Assembly: GCA_028284415.1 (NCBI GenBank)
Contig: JANQRU010000004.1
Span: 124,001-188,000 of the forward strand
Length of the DNA stretch: 64,000 nucleotides
Source of the DNA: Pyrinomonadaceae bacterium
GTDB lineage: Bacteria; Acidobacteriota; Blastocatellia; Pyrinomonadales; Pyrinomonadaceae
Direction of reading: 5' to 3'
The position numbers were made by a program, and so were the translations under genes. The notes beneath the pieces are model-generated. The model had not been told where the DNA came from and did no database searches. It saw only the letters and a program-made list of their open reading frames with translations. Below, piece after piece: positions 7,783 through 16,239 of the stretch. How positions within the stretch are numbered: the first letter of the stretch is position 1; each line of letters begins with the position of its first letter.

Positions 7783-10284
7783 ATGAAATTTTTATTCGTA
7801 ATAATAAGTGTCCTTTTTTTAGCCACAAATATATTTAGTCAACCTGCTAAACCTCTTAAAACAGTTAAAGCAGAGAATAAAAAAGAAGAGAAAAACTTGA
7901 AGAGTTATTTGGATTCAGCTAAGTATTCTGAGAAACGAACTCCAGTGAAGATTCCCAAAATTGATGCTGACAGTTCTCTTGCTATTGATGGCAATCTGGA
8001 TGAAGCAGTTTGGGCTAGTGCGGTAGTGTTTAAGGATTTTATCCAAACGGATCCGGGCGATAATGTTCCTCCTTCTAAACCGACTCAAACCTTGATGTTT
8101 TATGATGAGAAGAATCTTTACATTGCCTTTAAGTGCTGGGACGAAAAAGATAAGATTCGCTCAACCGTTGCCAAACGGGATGAAATCTTTGCTGATGATA
8201 ATGTCAGGGTTTATCTGGATACTTATGATGACCAACGCAGGGCTTATCTTTTGGGGTGGAATCCTTTGGGAATTCAAGCTGATGGTATCTTGATCGAAGG
8301 GCAGAATGCTGATTTTTCCGTTGATATTGTCATGGAATCTAAGGGGAAGATTCATGAGTGGGGTTGGACGGTTGAAGTCAAGATTCCCTTTAAGTCTCTT
8401 CGCTACAAAGCCGGAAAAGGAAAGTTTTGGGGATTTAATGCGACAAGGAGTATTGTTCGTAATAATAATGAATTCAATTCCTGGATGCCGCAGGATAGAA
8501 ACATTCAAGGCTTTCTTATTCAAAGCGGAAAGATCACGGGGCTCGAAGGCATCAGCAAAGAAAGAACTCTTGAGATCATTCCAAGTGTAACTATCTCAGA
8601 AACTGGCAGAAGAGTTTCAGATAATCAGATTCCTGAAGGACGCTTTGTAAATGAACCCGTCAAAACCGATTTAAGTTTGAATCTGAAATACAACATCACA
8701 CCAAATATAACTTTGGACGCGGCGATTAATCCAGATTTTGCAGAAGTTGAAGCCGATGCTCCGGTCGTAACTGCCAATCAGAGATTTCCCATCTTCTTTC
8801 CCGAGAGAAGACCTTTCTTTTTGGAAGGAACAGAAATATTTCAATCGCCTCTGCAAGTATTTAATTCGAGAACGATTGTTGATCCTGATGTGGCGACCAA
8901 ATTAACAGGAAAGGTTGGAAAGAATTCATTTGGATTCTTAGTAGCTTCAGATAATGCACCGGGAAATTTTTCAGAGAATGAGATCAATAATTCCAATATC
9001 AGACCTTTTATAGATGAATTTATCGATAAGAACGCAACCTTTGCAATTCTCAGATTAAAGCGAGATTTCGGGAAGGAAAATGACATCGGATTCTTTGGAA
9101 CAGCAAGAACATTTCCAGAAAACAAAAACTTCGTTGGCGGAATTGATGGAAATATCAAGGTAAATCCGAGTACAACATTTAACTTTCAGGCAGTTGCAAC
9201 CACATCGAAAAAGTGTTTCTTTGAGCCATTTTTTGATGATCTAAACAATCCTAATCAAGCGACAAGAAACGCTGAAATTTGCAACGGTAACAGATTTCAG
9301 CAATACAGAACGGGAAACGGCTTCGGCTATATTGCGACTTACAGCGACCAAAAAGAAACTTTCGGATATTGGATTCAAGCATTTGGTAGAAGTGAAGACT
9401 ATCGTGCCGATTCAGGTTTCACACGCCGAACTGATAATCATTTAATCGGCGGCGTAATACGAAAAACATCAAAATCCAGACCAAACGCCAAACTCATTCG
9501 CACGAGTTTTAGTACGTTTATAGGAACCGCTTTTTCAGGTAAGGGGCGAAGACAAGCAAGTGAATGGAATGCGACGACAACCTTCAATTTGCAGAAAAAC
9601 ACTGCAATAAACGTCTGGGGAGGAATCGCTCCCCAGACGATTTATGAAGATGAATTCGGTTTAGCGAGAAATGAAAATCGAAGTGGAAGATTTTTCGGCG
9701 ATGATTCACGAAGTATTTTTATACGTTGGGTAGGTGGCTCTTTTATTACTAATCCCAACAAGTTATTGGCTTTTAATTTTAGTATCACACAGGCTTGGGA
9801 TGTTTGGGATTTTGATTTTGGAGCAGGTCGCAGATTTCCAAGAGTCAGTCCTGCCGCACTTCAGGGAGATTTCAGATTAGACCCGGGCGGTGGAGATCGT
9901 CTGACATCAACGGTTGGTATTGATCTGACTCCAACTGACCCCTTGAGGATTTCTTTCACATATAACAAAGCAAAACTCGTTCGCAGAGATACGAAAAGAA
10001 CAGCTTTTGATTCAAACATTTTCAGCTTGAAAACAACCTACAATTTTTCAAGATTCATATTTACAAGAGTGCGTATGGATTACGATACTTTAGAGACTAG
10101 TTTTAGAGGACAATATCTCTTTGGCTGGACACCGAGCCCCGGTAAAGCTTTCTATATCGGCTATAACGATGATTTAAGTTATAACGGATTTAATCCATAC
10201 ACGGGAATTCGTGAAAATGGCTTCCAACGAAATGAGAGGACATTTTTTATTCGCATGTCATATTTATTCAGGAAGAGTTTTTAA
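7783..10284 (+). CDS. DUF5916 outer-membrane beta-barrel protein with CBM9-like domain
   Basis: The 833-residue protein has a signal peptide (residues 1-20, MKFLFVIISVLFLATNIFSQ). A carbohydrate-binding family 9-like domain follows at about 58-250, with DGNLDEAVWASA, WGFNATR and the Y-D-E-K-N-L-Y-I-A-F stretch. The remainder (about 290-833) alternates polar and aromatic strands and ends in ...SYLFRKSF, a terminal phenylalanine as in outer-membrane barrels. FFPERRPFFLEGTEIFQ is a hallmark of the DUF5916 family. Function is unknown; a surface role in glycan binding or uptake is inferred. It is transcribed alone and ends in a strong terminator. Confidence 0.88.
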   Translation: MKFLFVIISVLFLATNIFSQPAKPLKTVKAENKKEEKNLKSYLDSAKYSEKRTPVKIPKIDADSSLAIDGNLDEAVWASAVVFKDFIQTDPGDNVPPSKPTQTLMFYDEKNLYIAFKCWDEKDKIRSTVAKRDEIFADDNVRVYLDTYDDQRRAYLLGWNPLGIQADGILIEGQNADFSVDIVMESKGKIHEWGWTVEVKIPFKSLRYKAGKGKFWGFNATRSIVRNNNEFNSWMPQDRNIQGFLIQSGKITGLEGISKERTLEIIPSVTISETGRRVSDNQIPEGRFVNEPVKTDLSLNLKYNITPNITLDAAINPDFAEVEADAPVVTANQRFPIFFPERRPFFLEGTEIFQSPLQVFNSRTIVDPDVATKLTGKVGKNSFGFLVASDNAPGNFSENEINNSNIRPFIDEFIDKNATFAILRLKRDFGKENDIGFFGTARTFPENKNFVGGIDGNIKVNPSTTFNFQAVATTSKKCFFEPFFDDLNNPNQATRNAEICNGNRFQQYRTGNGFGYIATYSDQKETFGYWIQAFGRSEDYRADSGFTRRTDNHLIGGVIRKTSKSRPNAKLIRTSFSTFIGTAFSGKGRRQASEWNATTTFNLQKNTAINVWGGIAPQTIYEDEFGLARNENRSGRFFGDDSRSIFIRWVGGSFITNPNKLLAFNFSITQAWDVWDFDFGAGRRFPRVSPAALQGDFRLDPGGGDRLTSTVGIDLTPTDPLRISFTYNKAKLVRRDTKRTAFDSNIFSLKTTYNFSRFIFTRVRMDYDTLETSFRGQYLFGWTPSPGKAFYIGYNDDLSYNGFNPYTGIRENGFQRNERTFFIRMSYLFRKSF

Positions 10285-10290
10285 ATTGAA

Positions 10291-10331
10291 AGAAAGGTTA
10301 AAAGTTTCAATTTATAACTTTTAACCTTTCT
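10291..10331. terminator. Bidirectional terminator, DUF5916 gene versus GNAT gene
   Basis: Perfect 16-base inverted repeat AGAAAGGTTAAAAGTT (10291-10306) / AACTTTTAACCTTTCT (10316-10331) with a 9-base loop between convergent genes. Confidence 0.85.
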
Positions 10332-10335
10332 TACT

Positions 10336-10791
10336 TTAAATTGGCAGAAAAAATCTTTCTTTTGATTTTGAGTATGCACCGATACGTTTATAAAAATTTA
10401 TCGCCCTCTTATTGAAAATTGGCGTTTGCCATTGGATTAATGTGCATCCAAGTTCCTCAGCTCGTTCCTGAATTTTGCTCATTAAAAGTTCACCAATACC
10501 CATATTTCTTGCTTTCTCTATTAAAAATAAACAATCTAGATATACATATTCTTCAGCTTCCCACGTTGAAAACTGTTTCATATAGGTCACATAACCAACA
10601 ACTTGCCCATCAATTTCTGCTAATATGCAATTAAGTTTTGGTGATTCGGAAAACAATGCATTTTCAAGTTTTTCACTTTTTCCAAAAGTATTGTATTTAA
10701 CCTGTTCAAACTCTGAATGTGCATTGCAGAGCTCGACTATTATTTCTATATCTTGAGGTTTTGCGGGGCGTATCTTCACTGACTTTTTCAT
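10336..10791 (-). CDS. GNAT family N-acetyltransferase
   Basis: The 151-residue protein has the GNAT fold: KIRPAKPQDIEIIVELCNAHSEFE at the N-terminus, VVGYVTYM (beta 4), VYLDCLFLIEKARNMGIGELLMSKIQE with the acetyl-CoA pyrophosphate loop R-N-M-G-I-G (about residues 95-100), and FNKRAINFYKRIGA near the C-terminus. Acceptor unknown. It overlaps the stop of the upstream gene by 4 bases, so the two are probably translated together. Confidence 0.85.
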   Translation of the reverse strand: MKKSVKIRPAKPQDIEIIVELCNAHSEFEQVKYNTFGKSEKLENALFSESPKLNCILAEIDGQVVGYVTYMKQFSTWEAEEYVYLDCLFLIEKARNMGIGELLMSKIQERAEELGCTLIQWQTPIFNKRAINFYKRIGAYSKSKERFFLPI

Positions 10792-11279
10792 ATCAAACCT
10801 TCGATTACATCAGATAAATACCCATCAAAATTCGGTGAATCAGCATTTTTCAGAATGTGTTTTATCCACGCATTTCTTTCGTGACAAATAACGCTTAATT
10901 CCCAGACACAAGCCATCGAACCTTCTTTGGGTAAAAGTTCAAATTTATTTGGTTCTTCATATCTAGTATAAAATGTAAGTTTCTGTAACATTTCTCCGCC
11001 AATCCACCAGTGCGGCAAAACCCAGACGCCATCTTTACCTTCATGAATGACAAGAAATGCCATGTTATATGTTTGCAGTTGTAAAGACTTAGATTTGTTT
11101 AACCAATCTCCCAAAGAATTTATTGCGTTACTTAATATCTCTTCAGAGTTAAATTCGTCATTGTAAGTAATTGTATAAACCTTTACTTTCCATTTATTAA
11201 TTTCAAAAATCTGTTCAAATCTAAAATTTCTTGGAGTATATCTCTTAAGCATATTTTCTTTGTGTATGTCCTTTTGCAT
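10788..11279 (-). CDS. Hypothetical protein, upstream partner of the GNAT gene
   Basis: I do not recognise this 163-residue family. There is no signal peptide or membrane segment. It is rich in aromatic residues, with GVWVLPHWWIGGEMLQKLTFYTRYEE in the middle and CVWELSVICHERNAWIKHIL near the end, which suggests a compact soluble domain. It overlaps the GNAT gene by 4 bases (10788-10791), so the products probably act in the same process. An alternative start is the Met at residue 10. Confidence 0.6.
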   Translation of the reverse strand: MQKDIHKENMLKRYTPRNFRFEQIFEINKWKVKVYTITYNDEFNSEEILSNAINSLGDWLNKSKSLQLQTYNMAFLVIHEGKDGVWVLPHWWIGGEMLQKLTFYTRYEEPNKFELLPKEGSMACVWELSVICHERNAWIKHILKNADSPNFDGYLSDVIEGLI

Positions 11280-11373
11280 AATTTAATTCTTCCTATTTTT
11301 AACATCATCAATAAATCGCTTTCTATATTGTTTTACTGCCTGCAGTACACTTTTATTAAATCTTTCTTTCTTA

Positions 11374-11664
11374 TTACCTGTTGGCTGGATCAATATTTTT
11401 GTATTTCTCAATAATCTGTTTTACATTTTCTAAATCTTTTGGCTTAAAAACTCTAGCTGTAGAAGGCGGATATTTTTTGACTTCATCTTTTGGTCTGATT
11501 GGTCGCTTTGTAAAATTCCCATGACAACTTGGGCAAACGTTCTTGAATAAATTCAAAGCACAATATTCACAATACGTGCATTCAAAACTACAAATCATTG
11601 CCTCTGTAGATTCATTTGGAAGTTCCTTTCCACAATGCTCACAATTTGGTCTAATTTCCAACAT
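11374..11664 (-). CDS. DUF1272 zinc-ribbon-like protein
   Basis: The 96-residue protein carries the DUF1272 pattern: LEIRPNCEHCGKELP, AMICSFECTYCEYCA and CPSCHGNFTKRPIRP. The cysteine pairs C-x2-C, C-x3-C-x2-C-x2-C and C-x2-C imply two bound zinc ions. Function unknown. It starts 8 bases downstream of the DinB gene's stop and is probably cotranscribed with it. Confidence 0.88.
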   Translation of the reverse strand: MLEIRPNCEHCGKELPNESTEAMICSFECTYCEYCALNLFKNVCPSCHGNFTKRPIRPKDEVKKYPPSTARVFKPKDLENVKQIIEKYKNIDPANR

Positions 11665-11672
11665 AATTTTTC

Positions 11673-12188
11673 TTATAAATATCTTTCTTCAATAATTTTT
11701 TGATGATAGATTTCGTGACCAATGATTATAAATCCTGCCGCTCTTGCGGACATTGGTGTTTCGTACAAAATCCCTTTGCTAAGGAGCATTTCGCTGCTAA
11801 ATGATTTAAACAAAGAAAGCGTAGTACCTCCTAAAGCTTCATATTCATTGGTTAATTGTTCAATTGTTTTAGAATTTGCATTCGAGGCATTCACATAATC
11901 ATCCTGTGTAAATCCGGGCAGGGGCGATTTATCACCTCTTGCAAAATGGAAGGCTCGAAATGAAAAGATTCGCTCTGAATCGATGAGATGTTGAATAACT
12001 TCTTTTATCGTCCATTTCCCTTTTTCATAGCGATATTCTAACTTTTCTTGAGGAATAGACTTAATAAATTCGATGAATTTATTTCCACCATTTTCCAGAC
12101 CTGCATTCAAATCAACGTCAGGGGCTTTGCTTATGTATATACCGTAATAATCCCTGTATTCATCATCCTTTAGATCAGAAGATTTCAT
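11673..12188 (-). CDS. DinB family protein (four-helix, metal-dependent)
   Basis: The 171-residue protein has the DinB layout: KWTIKEVIQHLIDSERIFSFRA provides the first histidine and GHEIYHQKII the H-x3-H pair. These enzymes are often thiol S-transferases (bacillithiol or mycothiol) or of unknown function. The frame is open further upstream to 12356, but the ATG at 12188 follows a strong AGGAGA site 7 bases before it, and the upstream residues are hydrophobic and not typical of the family. It is divergent from the PPOX gene with the shared MocR-like operator between them. Confidence 0.85.
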   Translation of the reverse strand: MKSSDLKDDEYRDYYGIYISKAPDVDLNAGLENGGNKFIEFIKSIPQEKLEYRYEKGKWTIKEVIQHLIDSERIFSFRAFHFARGDKSPLPGFTQDDYVNASNANSKTIEQLTNEYEALGGTTLSLFKSFSSEMLLSKGILYETPMSARAAGFIIIGHEIYHQKIIEERYL

Positions 12189-12248
12189 ACGTTTATCTCC
12201 TATTTTATTTTTAATAAGACCTTCAAATATAAACGATACAAACACAAA

Positions 12249-12286
12249 AAAAAGTGCCAATAAATGAAATAATATGGTGCCACTTT
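12249..12286 (-). promoter_or_regulatory. Candidate MocR operator, copy 2 (DinB/PPOX divergent promoter)
   Basis: Read on the minus strand the 38 bases run AAAGTGGCACCAT... to ...TGGCACTTTTT, the same arrangement and length as the element at 7568-7605 in front of the MocR-type gene. The two TGGC cores are 23 bases apart in both copies, about two helical turns. It lies 82 bases before the PPOX start and 60 bases before the DinB start. Confidence 0.65.
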
Positions 12287-12368
12287 TTTTTGTAAATTCG
12301 GGCTTTGTAGATATCGATTTATTGGCTAAACTGTAAAAATTAAAACCCAAAATCAAGGAGCGATTACA

Positions 12369-13013
12369 TTGTCAAACTTTCCGAAAACCGAGCGAAATGA
12401 AGTTCGGCGTGTTGCCAAAAATAGTAAATATGACCGTCAAACAATTTATGAAATTTTGGACGAAAACTTTGTTTGTCATGTAGGTTTTTCAATTGGTGAA
12501 CAACCCTTCATCATCCCTACGCTCTACGCACGAATTGATGATTCAATCGTGATTCACGGTTCACATATTAGCCGTATGCTCAAAAACTTAAGCAAGGGAA
12601 TAAATGTCTGCATCACTGTGACAATGGTTGACGGAATTGTTTTAGCACGTTCTGCTTTTCATCATTCGATGAACTATCGCTCAGTTGTAGCTTTTGGAAC
12701 GGGTGAATTGGTTGAAAACGAAGATGAAAGACTGCACGCACTCTACGCAATTTCAGAAAATATCTTAAAAGACAGATGGAATGATTGCCGCGAACCAAAT
12801 GACAAGGAACTAAATGTCACATCAGTTCTGAAAATTAAAATTGAGGAAGCTTCCGCCAAAATCCGCGAAGGCGATCCAATTGATGATGCAAAAGATTATG
12901 ATTTATCTTATTGGGCGGGAGTTTTGCCGATTGAAACTAATTTTGACAAACCGATCCCTGATGCAAAGTTGGATGAAGGTATTAAATTGCCCGACTATTT
13001 GAAAAAATACTAA
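12369..13013 (+). CDS. PPOX-family flavin-nucleotide-binding protein
   Basis: The 214-residue protein belongs to the split-barrel pyridoxamine-phosphate-oxidase-like superfamily (flavin-binding type): TERNEVRRVAKNSKYDRQTIYEILDE, FVCHVGFSIGEQPFIIPTLYAR, IVIHGSHISRML and FHHSMNYRSVVAFGTGELV. Members bind FMN or related cofactors; true PNPOx activity is not implied. The start is TTG, preceded by AAGGAG with about 8 bases of spacing. The upstream MocR-like operator links it to B6-responsive control. Its stop overlaps that of glpD by 4 bases, tail to tail. Confidence 0.85.
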   Translation: MSNFPKTERNEVRRVAKNSKYDRQTIYEILDENFVCHVGFSIGEQPFIIPTLYARIDDSIVIHGSHISRMLKNLSKGINVCITVTMVDGIVLARSAFHHSMNYRSVVAFGTGELVENEDERLHALYAISENILKDRWNDCREPNDKELNVTSVLKIKIEEASAKIREGDPIDDAKDYDLSYWAGVLPIETNFDKPIPDAKLDEGIKLPDYLKKY

Positions 13014-14524
13014 ATCAAGTAATTTTTAGCTGTTTTTTCAAATGCTTTAAGTTGATTGTCGATCCATTTATCATCCTTTCCCATCTCATTCGCCATAATT
13101 TCAGCAATTTCTTTCGAAACTTCAATTGCAACTTTTGCATCAAGGAACAAAAACCGTGTCCTTCTCGCCAGAACATCTTCGATCGTTCGAGCCATTTCCT
13201 CACGAACAGCATAAATTACTTCAGCCTTTTGATAAGAAAATTCTTCGTGAAGATAATCCGCCGAATTCGCATCTTTTTCAATGATTTCGGCAACTTTTTT
13301 AGAACTTGAGTCATTAATTTTCAAGTTTTTTGTAAAACATCTTCGATGCGGCAAATCGGCAAGAGCAATCGCTTTATTGATCGCATCTTCTGCCATATTT
13401 CGATAAGTCGTCCATTTTCCACCTGTTAAAGTCAAGAGATTTGCGTCATTAATTTCGATTGTGTGGTCGCGTGAAAGTTCAGCTGTGTTATCGGTATCAT
13501 TGGATTTTACAAGCGGACGAATTCCAACGAATGTGCTCAGAACATCTTCCCGTTTTGGAACTTTTGCCAAATAATCTTTGCAGGCTTCGAGTATAAATTT
13601 GATTTCTTCCTCAAGCGGTTTTGGTTCTACTTCTGCTTTTTCGATCGGTGTATCGGTTGTGCCGACAACGGTTTGTCCGTTCCAGGGAATTGCAAATAAA
13701 ACTCGTCCGTCAGAGGTTTTTGGAATCATAATAGCATCTTCACCACCTAAAAATGATTGAGCAAAAACGAGATGAATTCCTTGGCTTTGTGAGATTATTT
13801 TCTTTGATTTTTTATTGGATAATTGGCGAATTTCATCGGTAAATGCTCCCGTTGCGTTAATAACAACCTTGGCTTTGACACTAAACAATTCGCCTAACTC
13901 TGTTTCCTCAAACTCAACGCCGTTAATTTTATTTTCAGCATTTTTAGTCAATCCGAAAACTCTTGAATAATTCAGCAAAACCGCTCCATTTTCATCTGCC
14001 GTTTTCGCTAAATCGATCAGCAATCGAGCGTCATCAAATTGTCCATCAAAGTAAACTATTCCGCCAGATAAATTATCTTTTTTAATGTTTGGAAGTCTTT
14101 CAAGCGTTTCTTCTTTCGAAAGTTTTTTTGACTTTCCAAAACTGTATTTCCCCGAAAGCCAATCGTAAACTTTTAATCCAACACCATAATAAACTTTTTG
14201 CCATAAACTATAACAAGGAACAATAAATGCTTGCTTTTCAACTAGATGCGGAGCATTTCTTCTTAAAATCCCGCGTTCTTTCAAAGCCTCTCGAACAAGC
14301 GAAATATTTCCCTGCTCAAGATAACGAACACCACCGTGAACCAACTTTGTCGAACGGCTTGAAGTTCCCTTTCCAAAATCGTTTTGTTCGAGAAGAAGAA
14401 CGCTAAATCCGCGAGAAGCTGCATCAACTGCACATCCGATGCCGCTCGCTCCCCCGCCAATTATTATTATGTCGAACGGTTCTTTGCGATAGCGGATTTG
14501 GTTTATTGTTTCTTCTCGATTCAT
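13010..14524 (-). CDS. glpD: Aerobic glycerol-3-phosphate dehydrogenase
   Basis: Oxidises sn-glycerol-3-phosphate to dihydroxyacetone phosphate at the membrane and passes electrons to quinone. The 504-residue protein has the FAD-binding motif IIIGGGASGIGCAVDAASRG (residues 19-38), SSRSTKLVHGGVRYLEQG, and the C-terminal GIRPLV and TLTGGKWTTYRNMAEDA motifs, all at family positions. glpK is in the same window at 34300 but in a separate locus. A palindromic repeat lies just upstream (14536-14635). Confidence 0.95.
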   Translation of the reverse strand: MNREETINQIRYRKEPFDIIIIGGGASGIGCAVDAASRGFSVLLLEQNDFGKGTSSRSTKLVHGGVRYLEQGNISLVREALKERGILRRNAPHLVEKQAFIVPCYSLWQKVYYGVGLKVYDWLSGKYSFGKSKKLSKEETLERLPNIKKDNLSGGIVYFDGQFDDARLLIDLAKTADENGAVLLNYSRVFGLTKNAENKINGVEFEETELGELFSVKAKVVINATGAFTDEIRQLSNKKSKKIISQSQGIHLVFAQSFLGGEDAIMIPKTSDGRVLFAIPWNGQTVVGTTDTPIEKAEVEPKPLEEEIKFILEACKDYLAKVPKREDVLSTFVGIRPLVKSNDTDNTAELSRDHTIEINDANLLTLTGGKWTTYRNMAEDAINKAIALADLPHRRCFTKNLKINDSSSKKVAEIIEKDANSADYLHEEFSYQKAEVIYAVREEMARTIEDVLARRTRFLFLDAKVAIEVSKEIAEIMANEMGKDDKWIDNQLKAFEKTAKNYLI

Positions 14525-14535
14525 TCTAGATAAAA

Positions 14536-14635
14536 AAATAGAACGCAGATTTTACGAATCTGGCAATTTTTCACAGATTCATTAATTTCAAAACCTGCGA
14601 AAATCTGCTTTATCCACGTAATCCGCGTTCTATTT
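14536..14635. repeat. Palindromic intergenic repeat, copy A
   Basis: Arms AAATAGAACGCAGATT (from 14536) and AATCCGCGTTCTATTT (to 14635) pair over 15 of 16 positions. Between them are further partly complementary blocks (AATCTG / CAGATT). The right half (ACCTGCGAAAATCTGCT, then TATCCACGTAATCCGCGTTC) closely resembles the element at 27732-27824. It lies between glpD and the next leftward gene upstream. Confidence 0.8.
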
Positions 14636-14648
14636 GGTTTTCAGTAAA

Positions 14649-15440
14649 TTATCTTTCGCCGCGTGCCATTTCAGTTTCAGTTTCTAGTTTTACTACGAGT
14701 TTTCTTGCAGTCGGCTGATCGAAAGTTTCAATCCAACGCAAGGATTCATCTAAAACACGCAATTGATGTTGTTTCCAATTCGGTTTTCCGGCGACAGAAC
14801 CAAACTCACCTGCATAATATGCTGTTCGCGGAGGACGAATCCGATCGGTCATTTTTCTGTCAACAGAAATCATCATTGTCGGAATATTTTGCATTTCTAT
14901 CGCACGAGCGATAATTCCCATTGTTTGATGGCATAAACGCGACGCAGGAATAAGCAAAGCGGCTTGAACTTCATAACGAATCAATCTTTCTGCAATTTTT
15001 GGTGCAAGCTCATCTGCTACCAAAGCGGCATTTTGAATATGTCCTGCCAAAGACCACCAAACGTGATTCAGTCTGCCTATGACGGCGTTTTCTTCATATT
15101 CAAGAAGGCGTTCGATCGGAATTTGGGAATTCATATCTTCCTGAACAGCTGTCGGATCATAGCCTCTGGCTGAATACTTTAAGTCTTCGGCTTCAATCTC
15201 AATCGGAATTTCCCGATAGCTTACATCACCATCCCAAATCTCAGTGTCAAAAGGCTGTGTGCCATCAATATAAGCTCCGGCAGATGAGATTAACGCAAGA
15301 TTTAACATCGGCAGAGATCTTCTTGCAGGTGTAAAAGGTGCGTAAGTATTTTCGACGAAAGGGTAATTTTCTAACTTTTCGCTACCGTGCCATTTTCCAA
15401 AACGACCTTCAAATTCGCTCTTTTTTTCGATTAGTTCCAT
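14649..15440 (-). CDS. Glycine/sarcosine/betaine/D-proline reductase selenoprotein-B-like protein
   Basis: The 263-residue protein resembles the B subunits of the GrdB/PrdB family: LALISSAGAYIDGTQPFD, the GDVSYREIP stretch, and AALLIPASRLCHQTMGIIARAIE around residue 170 with NIPTMMIS after it. In the active relatives the segment before CHQ carries a selenocysteine or cysteine; here it reads PASRLC, so only C170 remains and the catalytic residue appears lost. There is no in-frame UGA. Such short, cysteine-poor homologues occur outside Stickland fermenters and their function is unknown. It shares strand with the membrane protein upstream (8-base gap). Confidence 0.7.
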   Translation of the reverse strand: MELIEKKSEFEGRFGKWHGSEKLENYPFVENTYAPFTPARRSLPMLNLALISSAGAYIDGTQPFDTEIWDGDVSYREIPIEIEAEDLKYSARGYDPTAVQEDMNSQIPIERLLEYEENAVIGRLNHVWWSLAGHIQNAALVADELAPKIAERLIRYEVQAALLIPASRLCHQTMGIIARAIEMQNIPTMMISVDRKMTDRIRPPRTAYYAGEFGSVAGKPNWKQHQLRVLDESLRWIETFDQPTARKLVVKLETETEMARGER

Positions 15441-15448
15441 AAGAAATT

Positions 15449-15994
15449 TTAAAATTTTAAATCATCAGGTAAATTGAACTCAGGCATTATATCGTCTTTT
15501 TTCTTTTTAGCTGTCGAACCTGAAGAATTACTCCTGGACATTATAAAAAATGCTAAGAGTGCTGCAATCATTCCGGCAATCAAAACCCAAACTGAATATT
15601 GATGCCACATATCAAACTGCATTTTAATTGGGTTATCAGCCGGAAGTTTGCTTATTGGAATCTCACTTGATTTTCGTAAATATTCCAAATAAAGCCCGAT
15701 TATTAACTGTCCGGCACCGCAAGCTAATGCAACGATAAAAAGAAGAATTCTCTGTATCCAAGCCCAAACCTTTTTTGCTTCGCCTCTGGGGATAAATGAG
15801 ACTGCAAGCAGAATCAAACTGATAATCAAACCGCTAAAGTTTATGATTGTCAGAGTTCGATTTACAACAAAACCAGCCCATTCTCTCGAAGGTAAAACTG
15901 CAAAAACGCTCGGAGCAACAGCCAAGCTAAAAAAACAGGCTGCTCCAAGCCACAAAGCTATTAAAAGAAGTTCAATTTTCGAGACGATTTTCAT
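15449..15994 (-). CDS. DUF4149-like four-helix membrane protein
   Basis: The 181-residue protein has four hydrophobic segments (about 7-31, 49-70, 82-105 and 134-155) and a charged C-terminal tail with KKKKDD. The first helix holds LLLIALWLGAACFFSLAVAPSVF and the last loop MQFDMWHQYSV, as in DUF4149 proteins. Function unknown. It is probably cotranscribed with the reductase-B-like gene 8 bases downstream. Confidence 0.75.
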   Translation of the reverse strand: MKIVSKIELLLIALWLGAACFFSLAVAPSVFAVLPSREWAGFVVNRTLTIINFSGLIISLILLAVSFIPRGEAKKVWAWIQRILLFIVALACGAGQLIIGLYLEYLRKSSEIPISKLPADNPIKMQFDMWHQYSVWVLIAGMIAALLAFFIMSRSNSSGSTAKKKKDDIMPEFNLPDDLKF

Positions 15995-16133
15995 TGATAA
16001 AAAATGCTTAAAATAGTTTAGTTATTATGAATTCTTTTCGTAAAAAGGGCAAAAGTAGTAAACATTAAATTCCCGTAATAGTTTGTAAAGCAAATATTTG
16101 TAGTGAATTACAAAACAAATACTGATAAAACAC

Positions 16134-16163
16134 TTGATTTTATTGAGTAATCTGTTGCATAAT
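16134..16163 (+). promoter_or_regulatory. Predicted sigma70-type promoter of the histidine kinase gene
   Basis: TTGATT (16134-16139), 18-base spacer, CATAAT (16158-16163). A perfect palindrome follows at 16169-16187, close to the expected start point. Confidence 0.5.
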
Positions 16164-16168
16164 TTAAT

Positions 16169-16187
16169 TGATAAACAATGTTTATCA
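16169..16187. promoter_or_regulatory. Palindrome at the kinase promoter, candidate operator
   Basis: TGATAAAC-AAT-GTTTATCA is an exact 8-base inverted repeat with a 3-base centre, placed 6 bases after the predicted -10 box. No T-run follows, so it is more like a protein-binding site than a terminator. The rest of the 245-base gap 15995-16239 shows nothing I recognise. Confidence 0.45.
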
Positions 16188-16239
16188 CATATCTCCCTGC
16201 TTTCTTCCCCCAAATCCCTACTTATTTTAATCTTCCTAA

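Noticed and set aside
12189..12356. Extended N-terminus of the DinB protein
   Set aside because: The ATG at 12188 has a strong AGGAGA site, and the extension runs across the MocR-like operator.
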